From positions 1 through 6,461 of the forward strand of contig JACIWY010000212.1 in the NCBI GenBank assembly GCA_014360745.1: a DNA stretch of 6,461 bases, written 5' to 3'. Source of the DNA: Chloroflexota bacterium (GTDB lineage Bacteria > Chloroflexota > Anaerolineae > UBA1429). Both the position numbers and the translations under genes were made by a program. The number at the start of each line of letters is the position of its first letter. The first letter of the stretch is position 1. Under the pieces are notes generated by a model. That model did not search any database, had not been told where the DNA came from, and was given only the letters and a program-made list of their open reading frames with translations. Shown here piece by piece: positions 6,343-6,461 of the stretch.

Positions 6343-6461
6343 TCAGCGTGCGCTCGCGTTGTGCAACAGAAGCGGAGTGTAGAGAGCCTGGGGTGCTGCC
6401 CGCCATAGGCCGGCGAGAGTGTTGGCGAACACGATATGGTCCTGTGCAAAGCTCGGCGAGA
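6343..6461 (-). CDS. Possible C-terminal end of an upstream gene (hypothetical, truncated by window)
   Basis: On the minus strand one frame is open from the window edge (first full codon 6459-6457) to TGA at 6345-6343, giving 38 residues that end in LLLHNASAR. I do not recognise the protein. It is favoured because its third codon positions are about 70% G or C by hand count and its composition (hydrophobic and aromatic residues, few Arg/Ser/Pro runs) looks protein-like. A competing frame, open to TAA at 6310-6308, has only about 54% G or C at third positions. If real, the gene would end 47 bases before the protease ATG and may share its transcript. If not, 6296-6461 is the protease leader, in which I found no convincing -35/-10 pair. 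Confidence 0.35.
   Translation of the reverse strand, partial: SPSFAQDHIVFANTLAGLWRAAPQALYTPLLLHNASAR

Noticed and set aside
5772..6449. 225-codon minus-strand frame overlapping the start of the protease
   Set aside because: It is an out-of-frame shadow of the protease signal peptide and N-terminal region. Its translation is Arg/Ser/Pro-rich with no recognisable motif.
6308..6460. Alternative upstream minus-strand frame ending at TAA 6310-6308
   Set aside because: Third-position G or C is only about half and the translation is Arg/Ser-rich, so it is less protein-like than the frame ending at 6343.

Overview
The window is compact, GC-rich bacterial (or possibly archaeal) chromosome with two convergent gene blocks. 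The genes are tightly packed, GTG starts are used alongside ATG, and there are clear Shine-Dalgarno sequences. No RNA gene, insertion sequence, CRISPR array or phage gene was seen. The protein set (tandem M42 aminopeptidases, a short nitroreductase, a zinc-less MDR oxidoreductase, a secreted subtilase) would suit a Chloroflexota-like peptide-degrading heterotroph. That assignment is inference only and no marker gene settles it.

Left block, plus strand, 1-3203. Three consecutive M42 metallo-aminopeptidase genes lie head to tail. The first is cut by the window edge, with 185 C-terminal residues visible. The second (577-1617) starts 17 bases after it, and the third (1614-2633) overlaps the second by four bases. 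They differ in sequence and appear to belong to three M42 subgroups, so this looks like an old, diversified cluster rather than a recent duplication. A 170-residue nitroreductase-family flavoprotein (2691-3203) follows after 57 bases with its own strong ribosome binding site, and is probably the last gene of the same transcript.

Right block, minus strand, 3229-6461. A secreted subtilisin-like (S8) serine protease (4253-6295) is followed after 22 bases by an MDR-family NAD(P)-dependent oxidoreductase (3229-4230). The protease has a signal peptide, a long N-terminal region with a possible I9-like segment, a catalytic domain and a C-terminal beta-sandwich-like domain. The usual catalytic Asp position appears to hold Glu. 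Upstream, 6343-6461 may hold the end of another minus-strand gene. The two blocks converge with only 25 bases between stop codons and no visible terminator hairpin.

Functionally, the left block would trim peptides to amino acids in the cytoplasm, and the right block exports a protease that could supply peptides from outside. That link is inference from co-location. I see no clearly novel multi-gene system. The points most worth checking are the three-paralogue M42 cluster and the Asp-to-Glu change in the subtilase.
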